Assembly (NCBI RefSeq): GCF_002934005.1 | Contig: NZ_PGEM01000059.1 | Span: forward strand, 1-41,507 | Length of the DNA stretch: 41,507 nucleotides | Origin: Cuspidothrix issatschenkoi CHARLIE-1 | GTDB taxonomy: Bacteria > Cyanobacteriota > Cyanobacteriia > Cyanobacteriales > Nostocaceae | Reading direction: 5' to 3' | In this document: piece by piece, positions 1 to 8,474 of the stretch | How the letters are laid out: each line of letters opens with the position of its first letter | How positions within the stretch are numbered: the first letter of the stretch is position 1 | Made by a program: the position numbers and the translations under genes | The notes under the pieces: generated by a model | What the model saw: the letters and a program-made list of their open reading frames with translations, nothing else | Database searches by the model: none | Told to the model about the DNA's origin: nothing

Positions 1-223
1 TTTTAACGCTAACCTACTTATATCCTACATTTTCTTAATTGAAATGCTTATTACTCGATAAAGGTAACGAATTTGAATTAAGGCAAATATTCGCCCCAGT
101 CGAAGCCTAGCCTATGAAGGTTTAGTAACGATTGATGCGATAGGATGTCAAAAAATACAGATATTAATATATAGAACTGCACAAAATAAATCCACTATCG
201 AAAATAAATAATTACTCTAAATC

Positions 224-279
224 AGGACTTACGCAAAACATCACGAAAGTAGGGGTAATACCCTTCGTGCGTAAGTCCT
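224..279. repeat. Palindromic repeat, 12-bp arms
   Basis: AGGACTTACGCA at 224-235 is perfectly inverted as TGCGTAAGTCCT at 268-279. The inner part is also partly palindromic (CGAAAGTAGGGG facing CCCTTCG). From memory, arms of this kind recur in Nostoc/Anabaena genomes and resemble insertion-sequence ends, so a tiny non-autonomous element is the likeliest reading. No transposase is nearby. Confidence 0.6.
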
Positions 280-450
280 ATAAATTTATTAAATTTTTAG
301 GATATTAATAAAGGAATTAATCCGATTTTAAATGAAATTAGATATTTTTCCATCTTAATGTACTAACATAGTATTTTGTCAATATAATTTAGATGCGTTT
401 CCCCTGCCTGCCAGAGTTACAAATTCAATTTACCAGACTTTAAGATGTAG

Positions 451-478
451 GTTGGGTTAAGCCACAGCGCAACCCAAC
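451..478. repeat. GTTGGGTT...AACCCAAC intergenic palindrome
   Basis: GTTGGGTT at 451-458 pairs with AACCCAAC at 471-478 across a 12-base loop. It matches a very common cyanobacterial intergenic palindrome. It sits about 25 bases past the stop of the minus-strand glycosyltransferase and could form a hairpin at the end of that transcript, but no T-run follows on the minus strand, so I do not call it a terminator. Confidence 0.6.
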
Positions 479-503
479 AAAAAATACAGATTAATTCATA
501 CTT

Positions 504-1340
504 TTATTCAACACCAACCTTATTAAAATTTAAACTCCTCATCAGATTCAAACTGAGCAATTGCTTACAAGCTAACCAAATAAAAGCCGGGATAGTTTTA
601 CTATATCTACTAAACAATCTGAATGGTTCTTGCATCAGACGATATAACCACTCTCCTCCTATATGACGTATCCAATAGGGTGCTCTTTTATGACTCCCAG
701 CAAACACAGGAAATGCTCCTCCTAAACCAATCATTACAGCTTGAATTTTGCCTTTATGTTGGTTCATCCATAACTCTTGTTTAGGACATCCTAAAGCCAC
801 TAAAACAATTCCTGCACCACTATCATGAATCTTTTTGATAATAGATTCATCTTCTATAGATGTAAGAGGACGAAATGGTAAAGACTCCATCCCGGCAATT
901 TTCAAATTGGGAAAGACAGACTCTGAATTGTTTCGCATTTTATCTAAAGTTACTTCATCAGCACCTAAGAAAAAAAGAGGAATATTTCTGAGTGGAGCTA
1001 ATTTACACAAAGATAACAGAATATCCATCCCCGCAACACGATTTTGAGTACCGACACCCATTAATTTTAACATCCAAACTAACGGCATTCCATCAGGAGT
1101 CACAATATCTGCATTCTTTAAAACAGCAGCAAATTCAGGATGCCAATAAGACTCTACCAACATATGAGTATTAGCTACACAAATAACCTTACTCACCTTG
1201 CTCATAGCCCATTCTAAAATGATATTTATTTGTACTTCAAAAGGTAAAGCCGTTACAGGAGAACCAATGATCTCAATTTTTGCAGGTTCAAAGTTAGGCA
1301 ATGAACTTAATGCTGGACTTTCTTTAGTTAGAGTTAGCAT
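504..1340 (-). CDS. WecG/TagA/CpsF family glycosyltransferase
   Basis: This GT26-family enzyme would transfer a sugar (ManNAc, ManNAcA or glucose in known members) from a nucleotide donor onto a lipid-linked acceptor at the inner membrane face. Visible family hallmarks are the central TPDGMPLVW stretch, a GCPKQELWM motif, and the C-terminal GGAFPVFAGSHKRAPYWI block followed by a basic region ending in RLFSRY. I chose the ATG at 1340, giving 278 residues. The open frame extends to a TTG at 1385, but those 15 extra residues (hydrophobic, starting MIIFAYFF) are not typical of the family. No clear ribosome binding site precedes either start. It points away from the main cluster beside the Wzc-like gene, consistent with a polysaccharide role. 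The sugar it transfers cannot be read from sequence. Confidence 0.88.
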   Translation of the reverse strand: MLTLTKESPALSSLPNFEPAKIEIIGSPVTALPFEVQINIILEWAMSKVSKVICVANTHMLVESYWHPEFAAVLKNADIVTPDGMPLVWMLKLMGVGTQNRVAGMDILLSLCKLAPLRNIPLFFLGADEVTLDKMRNNSESVFPNLKIAGMESLPFRPLTSIEDESIIKKIHDSGAGIVLVALGCPKQELWMNQHKGKIQAVMIGLGGAFPVFAGSHKRAPYWIRHIGGEWLYRLMQEPFRLFSRYSKTIPAFIWLACKQLLSLNLMRSLNFNKVGVE

Positions 1341-1493
1341 AATTTTTGATATGGTTGTGTTGAAAAAGTATGCAAAAATAATCAATTATGTATAACAATT
1401 CATGTGAGGCAATAAGATCCCCCACTTTTGTGATCAATTTATAATTTATGGACACAATAAGTATTCTTAATACTGACTCCTGAATTCTTACAT

Positions 1494-3689
1494 TTATCCT
1501 TTCATATCAACAGAGACTGTACCCAAAATGGGAGTAGAATAAAAATTTAGCTGCTCTAATACTTTCGCTAAAACAGAACGGTTAGTTTTACCTACTCTGA
1601 TCGCCAAAATACTTGCATCTATATATCTCATTAATAGACTGGTATCTGCAAACTCTAATAAAGATGATGTGTCATATATAATTAGGTCAAAATTTCGTTT
1701 AAATTGTGCTGTTATATCTTGCATCTGAGGAGATGAAAGTAAAATTGTAGGATTGGGAGGAATTGGACCAGTTGTTAAAATAGACAAGTTATTTTCTAGA
1801 GAAAATAGTCCTATATACTGGGAAACATTTTTTTCTATATCATTATTTTTTGTATCGTCATTTTTACTATTATTGTAAATAACATTCTCCAAATTTAACC
1901 CTTCAGCAATCAAATTACTAAATCCTACTGTATTGGGTAAATTCAACATTTTATGAATATGAGGATTACGCAGATTTCCATCTACCAATAATACCCGTTT
2001 ACCCATCGCTGCTGCTGTCTGAGCTAAATAAAAAGCAATTGTTGATTTACCATCTCCAGAAGTTGGTGAAATAATTGCTAGAGAATGAACCTCATTATCA
2101 CTATGAAGAAAAGCAATATTTGTATAAACCGAGCGAAAAGATTCCCAAAATTTGGATAGCTCAGATTTTTGAGCAGGTTTACTATTTTTGCCAAACTTAA
2201 TATCTGGAATATTTCCTAATATGGGTAGCTTAGTTTTATATTTAACTTCCTCAAGATTATAAAATACATTGTTGAACTTGTCTATAACCAATGCCAAGCC
2301 TGTACTTAATAATAACCCCAAAACCGTTCCTAAAATTAAATTGCGTATCGGACTCGGTGCCATATTTTCCGGTTGACTAGGAGGACTAAGGATCTGCCAA
2401 GGTATCTGCTTTTGAGCCGAATCTATACGTAATCTTTCCCGTTCACTTAAAAAGTTATTGAGATTATCAACAGCAATTTTTAATTGTCTTTCTAAATCAT
2501 CCTTTTGTCGGATCAAACCAGGAAACAATTTAACCTGTTTCTCTAAAAAAATTTCCGCTTGATTTAAAGCTTGGATTTGGGTTTTTAATACTTCAATTTG
2601 TTTACTTGCCTCCAGAAACTTTTGAATTTCTCGCAGACGAGCCGAATTTGGGGCGGCTGAATATAAAGAATTCATAGTTGAATTTGACAAATTTATCCCC
2701 AAAATCTGTAATTTTTGTTTTTCTACTAAATCTAATAAATTATATTTTTGAACTAGCAAATTTCGAATATTTGGACTATTTTCCGTATATTGAGAGGATT
2801 TTATAGCAATTGTCGCTTCTATATCTTGTAACTGACTCAATAGTTTTTGATAATCAGGAGACTCACTCAAAGCAGAAATAGCTTCCGCTTGATCAGCTTC
2901 CAGTTGTAATTGTTTTTGCAAACTTGTATAAATTGTTTGAGTTCTGGCTAATTGGATTTCATTATCCATCCGTTTTTGGATAATTTGATCAAGTTGATTA
3001 GCTAATTGTTGTCCTTGAAGCTCAGCATTAATAATCCCATATCTCTGCCGAAAAATTTGTAACCTTGATTGCAGAATTTCTACTTGTTGTAGTAGTTGTG
3101 GTAGTTGTTTTTCTACAAACTTAATTCCTAAATTAGTTTCTGTTTGCCGCTTATCTAAACTATATTGTAAGTATAATTCAGAGACTTGATTTAATACAAA
3201 CAAAACTTTTTCAGGATTGCGATCTTGATAACTAACTTCTAAAATTTGAGTATTTGGTAAAAGTTTAATATTCAGTTGAGGTTCACCACTACCTGGATAA
3301 TACATCTGCACTTTTTTAGTCAGAGGAGACATCAATTTAGGACTTTGTAAAATCTTTAATTTAGTATCATCAATTTTGTTATCATCTGCCTTAGATCTAT
3401 CATCTCGCACTACTTTATCTTCAGCAGTTACGGGTTCGGTTAAAAGTTCAAATTTAGCAACATAAATAGGAGGACTATTCAAAGCTAGTCCTACACCGGC
3501 ACAAGCAACAGTAGTTGTTCCCATAATAATGAGAATTATTCTCCGCCGAATCACTGCCCATAATTCGCCTAAATTTAATCCACCTTCATTACTTTCTTCA
3601 GGCTGAACTGTATAAATGTAAGGAGTAGATTGACGCTGGTGTGTATTTATTTCAGACAAATTCTGGAGAGGATAGGGATTGTTTATCAT
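1494..3689 (-). CDS. Wzc-like polysaccharide chain-length/tyrosine-kinase protein
   Basis: A 731-residue polysaccharide co-polymerase fused to a BY-kinase-type ATPase, expected in the inner membrane to control chain length and export. The N-terminal Wzz domain has one membrane segment near residues 49-70, a long periplasmic coiled-coil region (about 190-430, rich in Gln, Leu and Glu), a proline-rich PENMAPSP motif and a second membrane segment near 446-468. The cytoplasmic domain has Walker A (SPTSGDGKST, about 535-545), an A'-like motif (LLVDGNLRNP, about 566) and Walker B (DLIIYDTSS, about 670). Walker A' is usually VDADLR; here it is VDGNLR, so the first invariant Asp remains but the second is Asn. 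The protein ends VSVDMKG without a tyrosine-rich tail, so autophosphorylation of such a tail is unlikely. AAGG lies before the ATG. Confidence 0.92.
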   Translation of the reverse strand: MINNPYPLQNLSEINTHQRQSTPYIYTVQPEESNEGGLNLGELWAVIRRRIILIIMGTTTVACAGVGLALNSPPIYVAKFELLTEPVTAEDKVVRDDRSKADDNKIDDTKLKILQSPKLMSPLTKKVQMYYPGSGEPQLNIKLLPNTQILEVSYQDRNPEKVLFVLNQVSELYLQYSLDKRQTETNLGIKFVEKQLPQLLQQVEILQSRLQIFRQRYGIINAELQGQQLANQLDQIIQKRMDNEIQLARTQTIYTSLQKQLQLEADQAEAISALSESPDYQKLLSQLQDIEATIAIKSSQYTENSPNIRNLLVQKYNLLDLVEKQKLQILGINLSNSTMNSLYSAAPNSARLREIQKFLEASKQIEVLKTQIQALNQAEIFLEKQVKLFPGLIRQKDDLERQLKIAVDNLNNFLSERERLRIDSAQKQIPWQILSPPSQPENMAPSPIRNLILGTVLGLLLSTGLALVIDKFNNVFYNLEEVKYKTKLPILGNIPDIKFGKNSKPAQKSELSKFWESFRSVYTNIAFLHSDNEVHSLAIISPTSGDGKSTIAFYLAQTAAAMGKRVLLVDGNLRNPHIHKMLNLPNTVGFSNLIAEGLNLENVIYNNSKNDDTKNNDIEKNVSQYIGLFSLENNLSILTTGPIPPNPTILLSSPQMQDITAQFKRNFDLIIYDTSSLLEFADTSLLMRYIDASILAIRVGKTNRSVLAKVLEQLNFYSTPILGTVSVDMKG

Positions 3690-4147
3690 CTCAAACCTTA
3701 TATATTTTATAATGGATTTTCAACTTGATATTTCAATTAAATATAGGAATTTAGAGCCAAGTAATTTGTAAGGTAGCACGGTTTTATGAGTTGTAGTGGA
3801 CAAGTTGGCAAAATCTCTATCGGCTTTCATTTTGCTAAATATATTATTGAGAAATTTGTCAATAGATAAGTTAAATCTTGTTAGAATATTTATAATGTAA
3901 CTGTTTATATTAACAACCTGCAAAGACTGTGTAAAGTTCACAGAAAATGGTAAATCAGGTATTGACTTTTATATTGAACTATCATTTAATTGATTTCAAT
4001 CCAGTATTCATAAATCCACATACATCATTCGATGAGCAGAATTTCGCGCTAAAAGTGAGAGATTGAATATCAGATATATCTACTCAAGTTTAGAAAAGTA
4101 GATTTTTCTGATTTATCATGGATTTTCATAATTAACGGTAGACAATA
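3690..4147. other. Divergent intergenic region between wzc-like gene and sugar operon
   Basis: This AT-rich spacer separates the minus-strand wzc-like gene from the plus-strand biosynthesis genes, so promoters for both directions should lie here. A 73-codon minus-strand frame (3720-3941) starts at GTG, has no family resemblance and is not called. I could not pick out a promoter or regulator site with confidence. Confidence 0.5.
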
Positions 4148-4663
4148 ATGGCTATAGATGATAATGTTAGATTAGGTCAAAATGTAATAATTTTTCATCC
4201 TCAGCTTGTCAACCTTTACGGTTGTCAAATTGGCGATGAAACCAAGATTGGTAGCTTTGTAGAAATTCAGAAAAATGTCATAGTTGGAGCTAGGTGCAAA
4301 GTTTCATCACACAGCTTCATTTGTGAGGGTGTGATCATCGAAGATGAAGTATTTATTGGTCACGGGGTTATGTTTACCAATGACCTTTACCCTCGTGCCA
4401 CTAATGAAGATAGTAGCTTAAAAAATGAAACTGATTGGTCGGTAATTAAGACTTATGTAAAACGTTGTGCTTCTATTGGTAGTAATGCCACAATCTTGCC
4501 AGGAGTCACAATTGGTGAAAATGCTATAATTGGGGCTGGAGCGGTTGTAACTCATGATATTCCCGATTATAAAATTGTTGTGGGAGTACCAGCTAAGATA
4601 ATTAGTAATGTTCCTAATGTGGGCGAACTTAACCATAGTAACTTGTTAAGCTCAATCAGGTAA
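4148..4663 (+). CDS. Hexapeptide-repeat N-acetyltransferase, WbpD/WlbB-like
   Basis: A 171-residue left-handed beta-helix acyltransferase. The hexapeptide rungs run almost from the start to about residue 155, including [13 protein letters not shown] and [21 protein letters not shown]. The loop [15 protein letters not shown] is characteristic of the WbpD/WlbB group, which acetylates the 3-amino group of UDP-2-acetamido-3-amino-2,3-dideoxy-glucuronate using acetyl-CoA. The protein is somewhat short at the N-terminus compared with that group. It is the first plus-strand gene and is followed, after 257 bases without a gene, by a dehydrogenase and an aminotransferase of the types that would make its substrate. 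The function is inferred from family and context; a different amino-sugar substrate is possible. Confidence 0.85.
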   Translation: MAIDDNVRLGQNVIIFHPQLVNLYGCQIGDETKIGSFVEIQKNVIVGARCKVSSHSFICEGVIIEDEVFIGHGVMFTNDLYPRATNEDSSLKNETDWSVIKTYVKRCASIGSNATILPGVTIGENAIIGAGAVVTHDIPDYKIVVGVPAKIISNVPNVGELNHSNLLSSIR

Positions 4664-4920
4664 TATTTCAGGTTTTAAAACAATATATTTACTAAACTGA
4701 GCGCGTACATAAATTTTACCAACTTGTCTACAATAAACTATGAAACAATGTTAATTTACAAAATATTTCAGGTTAAAAATTCTCTGAAATTTTACTAGGA
4801 AATTGTTAACAATATTGCTTTTAATAATCTCTAAAAATTGTTATTAAGCTACTTTGTAATCCTGTTTATTCTTGATAAATCAATTTTTGTAACACTTACT
4901 TTTTATACAGTGGAGATCCC
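4664..4920. other. AT-rich spacer before the dehydrogenase
   Basis: No coding frame is seen. The spacer ends with GGAG just before the ATG of the next gene. A promoter for the tightly packed 4921-9186 genes could lie here, because this is the last sizeable gap before them. Confidence 0.4.
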
Positions 4921-6036
4921 ATGACAAATACTCATGTTCACTCCCGAATGGCTGGTGATCCAAATATTTACAATACCCCCAGTAATCAGCAAAGTCAGGC
5001 AATTAATACAATCAAAATTGGTGTTATCGGCTATGGTTACTGGGGTCCGAATTTAGTTCGCAGTTTTGCGGATTTACCAGGGGCAGAAGTAATAGCCGTT
5101 AGTGATTTTAAACTAGATAGATTGGCAAAGGTGCAATCTCGATACCCAGCCATCCAGCTAACAACAAATAGTCAAGACCTACTTGCAGATCCAAAGATTG
5201 ATGCGATCGCCATTGCTACACCTGTTTCTACTCATTACGATTTAGCCCTAGCAGCTTTACAAGCCGGGAAACACGTATTAGTAGAAAAACCGATGACTGT
5301 TTCCTCCCACCAGGCAATCAGACTAATAGATGAGGCTCAAAAGCGTAATTTAGTATTGATGGTAGATCACACCTTTGTGTATACAGGTGCAGTGCGAAAA
5401 ATCCAGGAACTGGTAGCGACAAAGGTCATCGGTGATATCTATTATTATGATTCCGTGCGTGTCAACTTAGGATTATTCCAGCATGATGTGAATGTAATCT
5501 GGGATTTGGCAGTTCATGACCTCTCCATTATGGATTATGTATTGCCGTCAAAGCCTTATGCGGTGTCTGCTACAGGCATGAGTCACATTTCTAGCGAACC
5601 AGAAAACATTGCCTACTTAACCTTATTTTTTGAGAATAACTTAATTGCTCATATTCATGTCAATTGGCTCGCACCAGTAAAAATACGGCGGACAATACTG
5701 GGTGGTAGTCAAAAAATGGTCTGTTATGACGATTTAGAACCGAGTGAAAAGATTAAAGTGTACGACAAGGGAATTACTGTCAATGACAGTCCTGAGAATG
5801 TTTACCAAATGCTGGTGGGTTATCGCACCGGTGATATGTGGTCTCCCAAGTTGGATATGACGGAAGCTTTACAAAATGAAGCATTACATTTTATTGATTG
5901 TATTCGCCAAGGGAATCACCCCATCACAGATGGAGAAGCGGGATTACGGGTAGTGAAAATTCTCGAAGCTGCTACCCAATCTATTAAACAACAAGGACGA
6001 TTAATTGAACTGGACTCAGCAGAGGTGGCAGTATGA
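4921..6036 (+). CDS. Gfo/Idh/MocA oxidoreductase (WbpB/WlbA-like sugar 3-dehydrogenase)
   Basis: A 371-residue NAD(P)-dependent sugar dehydrogenase of the Gfo/Idh/MocA family. The Rossmann motif GYGYWG is at residues 37-42 and the conserved EKP at 122-124, followed by the substrate-domain stretch WDLAVHDLSIMDY. An N-terminal extension of about 30 polar residues precedes the Rossmann fold, so translation might start later, but the ATG at 4921 has a GGAG upstream. In WbpB/WlbA systems the enzyme oxidises C3 of UDP-N-acetylglucosaminuronate to the 3-keto form for transamination. Its stop overlaps the next start as ATGA (6033-6036), indicating translational coupling with the aminotransferase. The precise sugar is inferred from neighbours. 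Confidence 0.88.
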   Translation: MTNTHVHSRMAGDPNIYNTPSNQQSQAINTIKIGVIGYGYWGPNLVRSFADLPGAEVIAVSDFKLDRLAKVQSRYPAIQLTTNSQDLLADPKIDAIAIATPVSTHYDLALAALQAGKHVLVEKPMTVSSHQAIRLIDEAQKRNLVLMVDHTFVYTGAVRKIQELVATKVIGDIYYYDSVRVNLGLFQHDVNVIWDLAVHDLSIMDYVLPSKPYAVSATGMSHISSEPENIAYLTLFFENNLIAHIHVNWLAPVKIRRTILGGSQKMVCYDDLEPSEKIKVYDKGITVNDSPENVYQMLVGYRTGDMWSPKLDMTEALQNEALHFIDCIRQGNHPITDGEAGLRVVKILEAATQSIKQQGRLIELDSAEVAV

Positions 6037-7142
6037 TTCCATTTATAGACCTGAAATCACAGTATTTGAGTATTAAAGAGGAAATCCAGCCCGCTATCTC
6101 TCAAGTCTTGGGGAGTACACAATTTATCTTAGGAAATGAGGTAGCAGCCCTAGAACGGGAATTTGCTCACTACTGCGGCGCAGATTATGGCATTGCTGTA
6201 AATACAGGTACTAGCGCTTTACATTTAGCCCTACTAGCTGCTGGTATTGCTCCTGGTGATGAAGTAATTACTACACCTTTCACCTTTGTCGCTACCGTAG
6301 CCGCCATTGACTATACCGGAGCTAAGGCTGTTTTCGTAGATATTGACCCTGTTTCTTTGACTATAGATGTCACCAAAATTGAAGCAGCCATTACGGAACG
6401 CACTAAAGCAATTTTGCCGGTGCATTTGTACGGTCAGCCCGCAGACATGGATCCCATTTTAGAGATTGCTCGGCGTTATGGTCTAACTGTCATTGAGGAT
6501 GCCGCCCAGGCACACAGGGCTGAGTATAAGGGACAAAGAGTTGGCAGTATTGGAGATTTAGGGTGTTTCAGCTTTTATCCAGGCAAGAATTTAGGGGCTT
6601 ACGGTGAGGGAGGGATGGTAGTCACCAATAACACCAAATATGCCCACACCATAGATATGCTGCGTGACTGGGGACAAGAACGCAAATATCACCATGTCCT
6701 CAAGGGTTATAACTACCGCATGGATGGGTTACAAGGGGCAATTTTGCGGGTTAAATTACGCCATTTAGATGATTGGACTGAAGCTAGGAGAAATCACGCC
6801 GCACAGTACGACAAACTACTAGCAAAGGCAGATGTGATCACTCCTACAGTCATGCCCTACAGCTATCATGTTTACCATATCTATGCAGTGCGTTCAAGGT
6901 CACGGGATGTACTACAACAGAGGTTACATGAGCAAGGAATTCAAACAGGAATTCACTACCCTATTCCTGTGCATTTGCAACCAGCTTACGCAGATTTAGG
7001 ATATCAAGTAGGTGATTTTCCTCATTCGGAACTAGCAGCACAAGAAGTGCTTTCACTGCCTATGTATGCAGAACTAACTCCAGAGCAAATACAAACTGTT
7101 AGTCTCAACCTATGTGAGAGCATACTATGTCTGAACTGCTAA
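6033..7142 (+). CDS. DegT/DnrJ/EryC1 PLP aminotransferase (WbpE-like)
   Basis: A 369-residue PLP-dependent sugar aminotransferase that would place an amino group on a keto-sugar nucleotide using glutamate. Visible motifs are the cofactor-binding NTGTSALHLAL (57-67), the EDAAQAH segment (155-161) with the PLP-contacting Asp, and the Schiff-base lysine K185 in FYPGKNLGAYGEGG. Family length is complete. Overlap with the upstream dehydrogenase (ATGA) and with the downstream acyltransferase (16 bases) puts the three in one transcript, matching an oxidise-transaminate-acylate series at C3 of a uronic acid sugar nucleotide. The sugar is an inference; the fold and reaction class are clear. Confidence 0.92.
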   Translation: MIPFIDLKSQYLSIKEEIQPAISQVLGSTQFILGNEVAALEREFAHYCGADYGIAVNTGTSALHLALLAAGIAPGDEVITTPFTFVATVAAIDYTGAKAVFVDIDPVSLTIDVTKIEAAITERTKAILPVHLYGQPADMDPILEIARRYGLTVIEDAAQAHRAEYKGQRVGSIGDLGCFSFYPGKNLGAYGEGGMVVTNNTKYAHTIDMLRDWGQERKYHHVLKGYNYRMDGLQGAILRVKLRHLDDWTEARRNHAAQYDKLLAKADVITPTVMPYSYHVYHIYAVRSRSRDVLQQRLHEQGIQTGIHYPIPVHLQPAYADLGYQVGDFPHSELAAQEVLSLPMYAELTPEQIQTVSLNLCESILCLNC

Positions 7143-7510
7143 AAAATAGAATAGTGCAAGCTGTACATGGCTCTAAAGACTTAAAATCAGATCCACAATT
7201 TGAACTAGAAATGGCAGCGTCTTTCCGCCATCAATATAGCCATCAGGATTTAATGGAATTGTATATTGATATTCCCATCATTAAAACAGACTTGGAAATC
7301 AAAGCGGTAAAAGTGGAAACAGGAGCGGATATCGGCATGAATGCGGTGATTCTGCCTGGAGTCACAATTGGTAAAGGTAGTGTTGTTGGTGCTGGAGCAG
7401 TTGTCACCAAGGATGTACCACCCTTTGCCATTGTCGCTGGTGTTCCTGCTCAGTTCTTACGCTGGCGAGAAGGATATAAGCCATTGGAGAATACAAACAA
7501 TGCAAAATAA
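7127..7510 (+). CDS. Short hexapeptide-repeat acyltransferase
   Basis: A 127-residue protein. The first 60 residues look helical and are not beta-helix. Then come a few hexapeptide rungs ([19 protein letters not shown] and VVGAGAVVTKDVPP) and the usual family end IVAGVPAQFLRWRE. It lacks the earlier rungs and the histidine-bearing loop normally found in acetyltransferases of about 180-220 residues, so it may be an internally shortened relative, or a small subunit working with another beta-helix protein. It overlaps the aminotransferase upstream by 16 bases and the epimerase downstream by 11 bases, so it is translated within the operon. Whether it is catalytically active is uncertain. Confidence 0.7.
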   Translation: MSELLKNRIVQAVHGSKDLKSDPQFELEMAASFRHQYSHQDLMELYIDIPIIKTDLEIKAVKVETGADIGMNAVILPGVTIGKGSVVGAGAVVTKDVPPFAIVAGVPAQFLRWREGYKPLENTNNAK

Positions 7511-8474
7511 ACGAATTTTAATCACAGGTGGTGCAGGTTTAGTTGGTTCTCATATTGCTGATTTACTGGTGAAAGAGGGGGTATCAGAAATTATTGTCCT
7601 CGATAATTTTACACGGGGATGTCGTGATAACTTAGCTTCGACACAAGCCAATGGTCCGTTAGTGATTGTTGACGGAGATATCCGCGATCGCCAACTGCTT
7701 ACTGATATCATGCAAGGTGTGGATATAGTCTTTCATCAAGCTGCTATTCGGATTACCCAATGTGCTGAAGAACCCCGTCTAGCATTGGAAGTTCTTGCAG
7801 ATGGTACTTTTAATGTTCTCGAAGCAGCAGTCAAAGCTCGTGTGAAAAAGATAGTTGCCGCCTCATCAGCTTCAATATATGGCATGGCAGAGAATTTTCC
7901 CACAACTGAATCTCACCATCCCTACAATAACCGCACTCTCTACGGTGCTGCGAAAACCTTTAATGAGGGTTTATTCCGTAGCTTCTATGAAATGTATGGA
8001 CTGAATTATCTAGGATTACGCTACTTCAATGTTTATGGACCCCGCATGGATATTTACGGTGTTTATACTGAGGTATTAATTCGCTGGATGGAGCGAATTA
8101 TTGCCGGACAGCCACCACTAATTTTTGGTAATGGTGAGCAAACAATGGATTTTGTCTATATTGAAGACATCGCTAGGGCTAACATCTTGGCTGCTAAAGC
8201 TGATATCACAGATCAGGTTTTCAATATCGCTAGTGGTATAGAAACTAGCTTAAATGATTTAGCCCATAGTTTACTGAAAGTGATGGGTTCTGATCTCCAA
8301 CCAGAATATAAACCAGAACGTAAAGTTAACCCCGTGCAGCGCCGACTGGCAGATGTGAGCAAAGCCAAGCAGTTATTGAATTTTGAAGCACAGGTATCTC
8401 TAGAAGAAGGGTTATCTCGCTTGGTTACTTGGTGGCAGAAACAAAAGCTGACAAAGGAAACGAGCCATGCCTGA
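7500..8474 (+). CDS. NAD-dependent sugar epimerase/dehydratase (extended SDR)
   Basis: A 324-residue extended short-chain dehydrogenase acting on a nucleotide sugar. It has the NAD-binding GGAGLVGS motif (residues 10-17), a SSASIYG strand with the catalytic Ser, the YxxxK pair Y148/K152 in LYGAAK, and the substrate-domain LRYFNVYGP and MDFVYIEDIARA segments. I start it at the ATG at 7500, where the coding frame meets the family N-terminus (MQNKRILITGG). The frame is open further upstream only because it runs through the acyltransferase gene. It overlaps the preceding stop by 11 bases and the following gene by 8. Closest in style to UDP-glucose or UDP-GlcNAc 4-epimerases; a dehydratase activity cannot be excluded. 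Confidence 0.88.
   Translation: MQNKRILITGGAGLVGSHIADLLVKEGVSEIIVLDNFTRGCRDNLASTQANGPLVIVDGDIRDRQLLTDIMQGVDIVFHQAAIRITQCAEEPRLALEVLADGTFNVLEAAVKARVKKIVAASSASIYGMAENFPTTESHHPYNNRTLYGAAKTFNEGLFRSFYEMYGLNYLGLRYFNVYGPRMDIYGVYTEVLIRWMERIIAGQPPLIFGNGEQTMDFVYIEDIARANILAAKADITDQVFNIASGIETSLNDLAHSLLKVMGSDLQPEYKPERKVNPVQRRLADVSKAKQLLNFEAQVSLEEGLSRLVTWWQKQKLTKETSHA

Larger units (their letters stand above)
1..503. other. Gene-free left end with two palindromes
   Basis: I see no convincing coding region in this AT-rich stretch, which lies downstream of the minus-strand wecG-like gene. It holds two inverted repeats, listed separately (224-279 and 451-478). The rest shows no recognisable RNA gene or transposase remnant. 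Confidence 0.6.

Noticed and set aside
1341-1385. N-terminal extension of the WecG-like gene from a TTG start
   Set aside because: The 15 extra residues do not fit the family and no ribosome site precedes the TTG; the ATG at 1340 is preferred.
3720-3941. 73-codon minus-strand ORF upstream of the wzc-like gene
   Set aside because: It starts at GTG without a ribosome site, has AT-rich low-information composition and no family resemblance; it lies where promoters are expected.
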